From positions 1 to 9,360 of the forward strand of contig JABHDX010000157.1 of NCBI GenBank assembly GCA_018672815.1: a DNA stretch of 9,360 nucleotides, read 5' to 3'. The translations under genes were made by a program, and so were the position numbers. The DNA comes from Gammaproteobacteria bacterium. GTDB lineage: Bacteria > Pseudomonadota > Gammaproteobacteria > UBA11654. Shown one piece after another: positions 6,159-9,360 of this stretch (positions are counted from its first letter, which is position 1; the number at the start of each line of letters is the position of its first letter). Below the pieces are notes generated by a model that did not search any database, had not been told where the DNA came from, and saw nothing but the letters and a program-made list of their open reading frames with translations.

Positions 6159-7037
6159 CTAATTTAGAAAATTAGTGATGATTTCTGCATTTATTTCTGG
6201 CTCCTCGTAGAATTGCCAACTTCCAGAAGCAGGTACTTTTTTTATGATGCTACCTTCTATATTCTTTTGCAATGCCACTACATCTCCAGCATAAATATCT
6301 TCTTCTGCCTCAAGTAGGAGTGTTTCTTTTTTTAATTCATCAAGATTGGGTTGATAACGGTAAATAGCATAATGCATATCATACTTTCTCTGACGATTAA
6401 TTAAACTGGTTAGAAAAGGCCGAAATGTCATTTCAGGTGTGGTTTTACTAGCACTCATTTTCCTATACACAGACCAGGTTTTTTTTAAGAACGCTCCATC
6501 TATATCAACTGGCAAGTCTCTAGTCATAGGTTGATCAATAAGTTTTTGTATTTGTTCTTCAGTAAGGTTTTCTTCTCTACCAGCTCCTGAGAGTATTAAC
6601 TTATCAGTTCTTTCTGGATATCGTAATCCCATGTTTATCGCAACTGTTGCACCCCCATGTTGACCGAGAACATGCACTTTATCCACTTCAATATGATTTA
6701 AAACATCTATTACAGAATCAGTATACTCATCGACATTGAGTTCATATTCTGAAGTATCAGATTGGCCATGATTTGGTAAGTCAATACCAATGACTTTATA
6801 TGTATCAGCTAAAAAAGGTGCAAGAGATAAATATTCAGCAGATGTTTGTCCTGATTGATGCACTAGGAGCAAGGCTGGACCTTCCCCAATAGTCCAATAA
6901 TGAACTCTTCCAAACTGAGTATCAGAATAGTCTCTCCTAATTTCTCCAGACATACCTGGCATTTCTGCGGTCACTATTGACATAATAAAACTACCTATGA
7001 GTATTGGTAGTAGTGCTATTATTTTTATTTTTCTCAT
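6159..7037 (-). CDS. Exported alpha/beta-hydrolase-fold protein lacking the canonical Ser/His pair
   Basis: The protein has 292 residues. Residues 1-24 form a basic and hydrophobic signal peptide or anchor ending in TAE, suggesting a periplasmic or membrane-attached location. The fold is clear: LLLVHQSG (56-63, oxyanion-hole strand), IGIDLPNHGQSD (83-94), then VHVLGQHGGATVAINMGLRYPERTDKLIL (121-149), and the acid strand LLLEAEEDIYAG (240-251) with Asp247. The nucleophile elbow reads G-Q-H-G-G, so His127 stands where Ser, Asp or Cys is expected. Near the C-terminus, ASGSWQFYEEPE has Ser273 where the catalytic His normally sits. I recall hydrolase-fold relatives with GHHTGA-type elbows, so this may be a family trait. 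The reaction is unknown. The Shine-Dalgarno AAGGA (7047-7043) is five bases from the ATG. Confidence 0.88.
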   Translation of the reverse strand: MRKIKIIALLPILIGSFIMSIVTAEMPGMSGEIRRDYSDTQFGRVHYWTIGEGPALLLVHQSGQTSAEYLSLAPFLADTYKVIGIDLPNHGQSDTSEYELNVDEYTDSVIDVLNHIEVDKVHVLGQHGGATVAINMGLRYPERTDKLILSGAGREENLTEEQIQKLIDQPMTRDLPVDIDGAFLKKTWSVYRKMSASKTTPEMTFRPFLTSLINRQRKYDMHYAIYRYQPNLDELKKETLLLEAEEDIYAGDVVALQKNIEGSIIKKVPASGSWQFYEEPEINAEIITNFLN

Positions 7038-7066
7038 ATTTTTCCTTAACTATTTTTAGTAGACAA

Positions 7067-7696
7067 TTAACGGACATATCCAAGTATAGAAATAAAATGG
7101 CAGGCGCTACCTAACAAGACAAAAAAGTGCCAGATACCATGAGCATAAGTCAGTTTTTCCATTTCACCCAATACATAAAAAATTACTCCTATAGTATAAG
7201 ACACGCCACCAATTATGAGTAGGAAATAACCTATACTTGGAATCGCTTCTCTAAGGCTGCTTAGATCAAATGAACAAGCCCATCCCATCCCTAGATAAAT
7301 CAGTATCTGTCCAATTTTGATGGATTTTCCTTTGAGAAAAATCTCACTAATGATACCGATAAGTGCCAAACTCCAAACAATACCAAGTATTAAAAAACCA
7401 TTACCTTCACGTAAACTTACCAACATATAGGGTACGTAAGTGCCTGAAATTAGTAGATAGATAGCTATACGATCCATCAAATTGAAAAATGTTTTTAACT
7501 GGTATGATTGAAAGCTATGGTACAAAGTAGACATGGTGTAAAGCAAAACGAGGGTAAAGCCAAAAATACTAAAGCTTGTGATAACCCAAACATCATTTGT
7601 TTGAATGCTGATCGTCAGTAAAGCTCCAAAACCAATCAGTGATAGAACGGTGCCGACTAGATGAGTAATACTATTTAGCTTTTCACCATAATACAT
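7067..7696 (-). CDS. trhA: TrhA/hemolysin III-family membrane protein (PAQR superfamily)
   Basis: The protein has 209 residues with about seven membrane segments. The PAQR metal-site residues are visible: GEKLNSITHLVG at the N-terminus, Ser56 and His60 in STLYHSF, Asp75 in LMDRIAIYLLISGTYVPY, and His186, His190 and His200 in AHGIWHFFVLLGSACH. E. coli YqfA (TrhA) is a member, linked to membrane energetics and fluidity homeostasis; the old name hemolysin III comes from a Bacillus protein and does not prove pore-forming activity. The gene ends 29 bases before the hydrolase start and begins 43 bases after the LOG gene stop. The ATG lacks a Shine-Dalgarno sequence. A perfect TATAAT (7710-7705) lies only 8 bases upstream, but no good -35 box is seen. 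Confidence 0.92.
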   Translation of the reverse strand: MYYGEKLNSITHLVGTVLSLIGFGALLTISIQTNDVWVITSFSIFGFTLVLLYTMSTLYHSFQSYQLKTFFNLMDRIAIYLLISGTYVPYMLVSLREGNGFLILGIVWSLALIGIISEIFLKGKSIKIGQILIYLGMGWACSFDLSSLREAIPSIGYFLLIIGGVSYTIGVIFYVLGEMEKLTYAHGIWHFFVLLGSACHFISILGYVR

Positions 7697-7739
7697 AGTT
7701 ATTTATTATAAGATTAAAAAAACAATAATAGTTGAGTAT

Positions 7740-8492
7740 TTATTTGGAATTAAGACTAGATGTAATGTAATCATAAGCTTCATCAACACTGTCCGTAAGA
7801 AAAAAAAGATCTAGATCCTTCCTGTCTATTGTTCCAAATTCAACTAAAGTTTCAAAATTAATTAATTTGTTCCAATACTCTTTACCAAAAAGAATTATAG
7901 GTAAGTTTTTCTTGATTTTTCCAGTTTGTATTAGTGTAAGAATTTCAAAAAATTCATCTAAAGTTCCAAATCCTCCAGGCATAATTACGAGAGCTTTTGC
8001 TAGATAAGAGAACCAAAATTTTCTAGTAAAAAAATAATGAAATTCAAAATCTAACTCTGCATTAACATATGGATTAGGAGCATCTTCAAAAGGTAAGGAA
8101 ATCCTGAAGGAAGCTGTTTTCCCTTCTGCTTCTCTTGCTCCACGATTGGCTGCAATCATTATGCCTGGACCTCCTCCTGAACAAATAACATATTTCTGTT
8201 CTTCATGATTTAAATTCTTAGACCATTCTGTCAATCGTTTTGAGAGCATTCTTGTGGCATCGTAGTATTCAGCTAACTTTGAACTTTTGCTTCTCCCTTC
8301 ACTAAGGCTATCTTTGCTACTTAATTCCTCGGGTGATGGCGCCCTTGCTGATCCGAAAATTACTATTGTGTTCTTGACTTTTTCTTCTTCAAGTTGAATC
8401 TTTGGATGGAGGTATTCAGCTAGAATTCTTAATGTACGTGCATCTTTGCTATTTAAAAAATCTAAGTTTTTGTAAGCTTTTTCTGTTTTCAT
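7740..8492 (-). CDS. LOG-family protein (putative nucleoside 5'-monophosphate phosphoribohydrolase; 'lysine decarboxylase-like' fold)
   Basis: This 250-residue protein has the LOG Rossmann-like fold: VIFGSAR (44-50), CSGGGPGIMIAANRGAREA (104-122), Arg157-Lys158 in FFTRKFWF and the signature PGGFGTLDEFFE (172-183). Known LOG enzymes release the base from (cytokinin) nucleoside 5'-monophosphates. The Arg of this region and the Glu of the PGGxGTxxE motif (Glu180) are the residues tied to activity, and both are present. Many bacterial members are mislabelled lysine decarboxylases. A charged N-terminal extension of about 40 residues and an insert (51-90) rich in Ser, Lys and Glu make it longer than the compact 180-200 residue LOG proteins. 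It follows a 204-base gap and is probably the first gene of its transcript. Confidence 0.88.
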   Translation of the reverse strand: MKTEKAYKNLDFLNSKDARTLRILAEYLHPKIQLEEEKVKNTIVIFGSARAPSPEELSSKDSLSEGRSKSSKLAEYYDATRMLSKRLTEWSKNLNHEEQKYVICSGGGPGIMIAANRGAREAEGKTASFRISLPFEDAPNPYVNAELDFEFHYFFTRKFWFSYLAKALVIMPGGFGTLDEFFEILTLIQTGKIKKNLPIILFGKEYWNKLINFETLVEFGTIDRKDLDLFFLTDSVDEAYDYITSSLNSK

Positions 8493-8528
8493 ATCTTTTC
8501 TACTTATGTTCTTTTTAAAGGGAAACTC

Positions 8529-8556
8529 ACTATACAGATTTAACTTATCTTGTATA
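8529..8556 (-). promoter_or_regulatory. Weak candidate promoter for the LOG gene
   Basis: On the minus strand a TATACA (8556-8551; four of six consensus -35 bases) and a TATAGT (8534-8529; -10 like) are separated by 16 bases. The expected transcription start would lie about 30 bases before the LOG start codon. This is the largest gap in the window, so a promoter here is expected. In such AT-rich DNA similar matches occur by chance. Confidence 0.25.
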
Positions 8557-8696
8557 TAAGAGATTAATATATAGAATCTAGAAAGATCTGGTAGAACTTA
8601 TGGTTAAAAATTGGAACCAACTACTATCTAAGCATAGCTTCCTTCATAAATACTCAGAGAACAACATAGGAAAATTGATATGATTATTTTATCTTT

Positions 8697-9332
8697 CTAT
8701 TGTCTGACTCCATCCTCTGTAGGATGAGAGGAATGATCTTTAATTGTATTTTCATAAATAGCTAGATAGATTGTAGACATGAAAGGTAATACTAAGATAA
8801 CAAAAAAATTCACTACAGGAATTATAGACATTATTTGAATGGCTATATTAGTCAATGCATATACACCAAAAACTTTCCAGAAACCCAGTTCATGAACAAG
8901 TTCTCTAGATTTTCCTAACGCATCTGTAGGAAGCATACCTCTATCCACCAACAAGTAAATTCCTAATATCCATGCTGTCGCTAAATATATGCCTGGAATT
9001 ACTAGTAAGATAAACCCTGTGATTACTCCAATCGTTACTATAAATACCAAAAGTAGGGATTTCCACCACATGCCATTTTGAAAACCAAACTTCCAGGAGT
9101 CCATAATACCTACTTTTTCTCCCCTAACAGTACTCAATAAAAATTTAATAAGGCCAGCAATAAGAGCTGGAATAAAAAGAACTCCGATAATCGTAAAAGA
9201 TATTATTACACTTACAAGTAATGTAAGAAGAGTATTACCTAATATTACCCAATAATAATTTTTCGCTAACTCAAACCCTATTGAGAAATACTCTTCTATT
9301 TTTAAATCTTTCAAAAACGTCTCTCCATCCAC
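8697..9332 (-). CDS. Multi-pass integral membrane protein, family uncertain (DUF975-like architecture)
   Basis: The protein has 211 residues with about five hydrophobic spans (roughly 27-60, possibly two helices, then 84-108, 110-129, 148-166 and 168-188) and a short charged tail. The stretch PGIYLATAWILGIYLLVDRGMLPTDALGKSRELV (113-146), in which a Gly/Pro hinge, a helix and then a 'DRGM.P.DAL..SRELV' loop follow each other, resembles bacterial DUF975-type or glycerophosphodiester-phosphodiesterase membrane-domain proteins of unknown role. I cannot assign it firmly. The open frame begins with GTG (9332-9330) and has no Shine-Dalgarno in front. A GGAGAG lies eight bases before an in-frame TTG (9314-9312), so a 205-residue product starting there is a real alternative. 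Only 28 bases upstream are visible. Confidence 0.7.
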   Translation of the reverse strand: MDGETFLKDLKIEEYFSIGFELAKNYYWVILGNTLLTLLVSVIISFTIIGVLFIPALIAGLIKFLLSTVRGEKVGIMDSWKFGFQNGMWWKSLLLVFIVTIGVITGFILLVIPGIYLATAWILGIYLLVDRGMLPTDALGKSRELVHELGFWKVFGVYALTNIAIQIMSIIPVVNFFVILVLPFMSTIYLAIYENTIKDHSSHPTEDGVRQ

Positions 9333-9360
9333 TAAAGTTTATAACAATCGAATATATAAA

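Noticed and set aside
6159..6175. Perfect inverted repeat CTAATTT-AGA-AAATTAG at the end of the hydrolase gene, followed by TTTT on the minus strand.
   Set aside because: The stem has one G-C pair, most of it is coding, and the dehydrogenase start is only 7 bases past the stop, so it is unlikely to act as a terminator.
7705..7710. TATAAT just upstream of the TrhA gene as a promoter.
   Set aside because: No -35 match lies at 16-18 bases and the start would be only about 8 bases from the ATG. AT-rich DNA gives such a hexamer by chance.
8600..8683. Plus-strand ORF of 27 codons in the gap between the LOG and membrane protein genes.
   Set aside because: It has no ribosome binding site and no recognisable sequence, and an ORF of this size is expected by chance. 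The 204-base gap otherwise holds only short hairpins without T tracts and the weak promoter noted.
1..9360. A mobile element, CRISPR array, tRNA, rRNA, toxin-antitoxin or defence system.
   Set aside because: I saw no transposase, integrase, repeat-spacer pattern, tRNA-like cloverleaf or known defence domain. All genes are colinear metabolic or membrane proteins.

Overview
The window is AT-rich DNA in which every credible gene lies on the minus strand. Transcription therefore runs from the right end (about 9330) towards position 1. The base composition, the proteobacterial type I DAHP synthase, the TrhA/hemolysin III and YeiH proteins and the close gene spacing suggest a small-genome, low-GC gammaproteobacterium, possibly a marine lineage such as SAR86. 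The taxonomic guess rests on gene content and composition only.

In the direction of transcription the genes are as follows. A multi-pass membrane protein (9332-8697) comes first, then a 204-base gap. Next are a LOG-family nucleoside-monophosphate phosphoribohydrolase-like protein (8492-7740) and a TrhA/hemolysin III-type membrane protein (7696-7067). A signal-peptide-bearing alpha/beta-hydrolase-fold protein with a non-canonical catalytic triad (7037-6159) is followed 7 bases later by a short-chain dehydrogenase (6151-5345). A small exported DUF2147 protein (5330-4842) precedes a tightly coupled trio: a MOSC-domain protein (4742-4161), a YeiH-type transporter (4161-3256) and a phytoene-dehydrogenase-like FAD oxidoreductase (3256-1742). 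Both junctions of the trio are one-base stop/start overlaps. After a 143-base spacer come the DAHP synthase gene (1598-549), a DUF962/Mpo1-like membrane protein (528-220) and the N-terminus of an acyl-CoA dehydrogenase, probably glutaryl-CoA dehydrogenase (200 to beyond position 1).

Most of this is ordinary housekeeping and accessory metabolism. The DAHP synthase commits carbon to aromatic amino acids, and the acyl-CoA dehydrogenase probably acts in lysine/tryptophan degradation. The MOSC and YeiH genes hint at sulfur chemistry. I found no mobile element, CRISPR array, rRNA or tRNA.

The most interesting non-coding feature is in the spacer before the DAHP synthase gene. A terminator-like hairpin with a T tract ends only 24 bases before the start codon, which leaves no room for a conventional promoter downstream. 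A 19-codon ORF with one Tyr and three Phe codons runs into the hairpin, and an alternative pairing segment lies within that ORF. Together these could form an attenuator, but the stop codon sits inside the hairpin's first arm, which does not fit the textbook mechanism. The second point of interest is that two neighbouring enzymes, the hydrolase and the dehydrogenase, both lack canonical catalytic residues.
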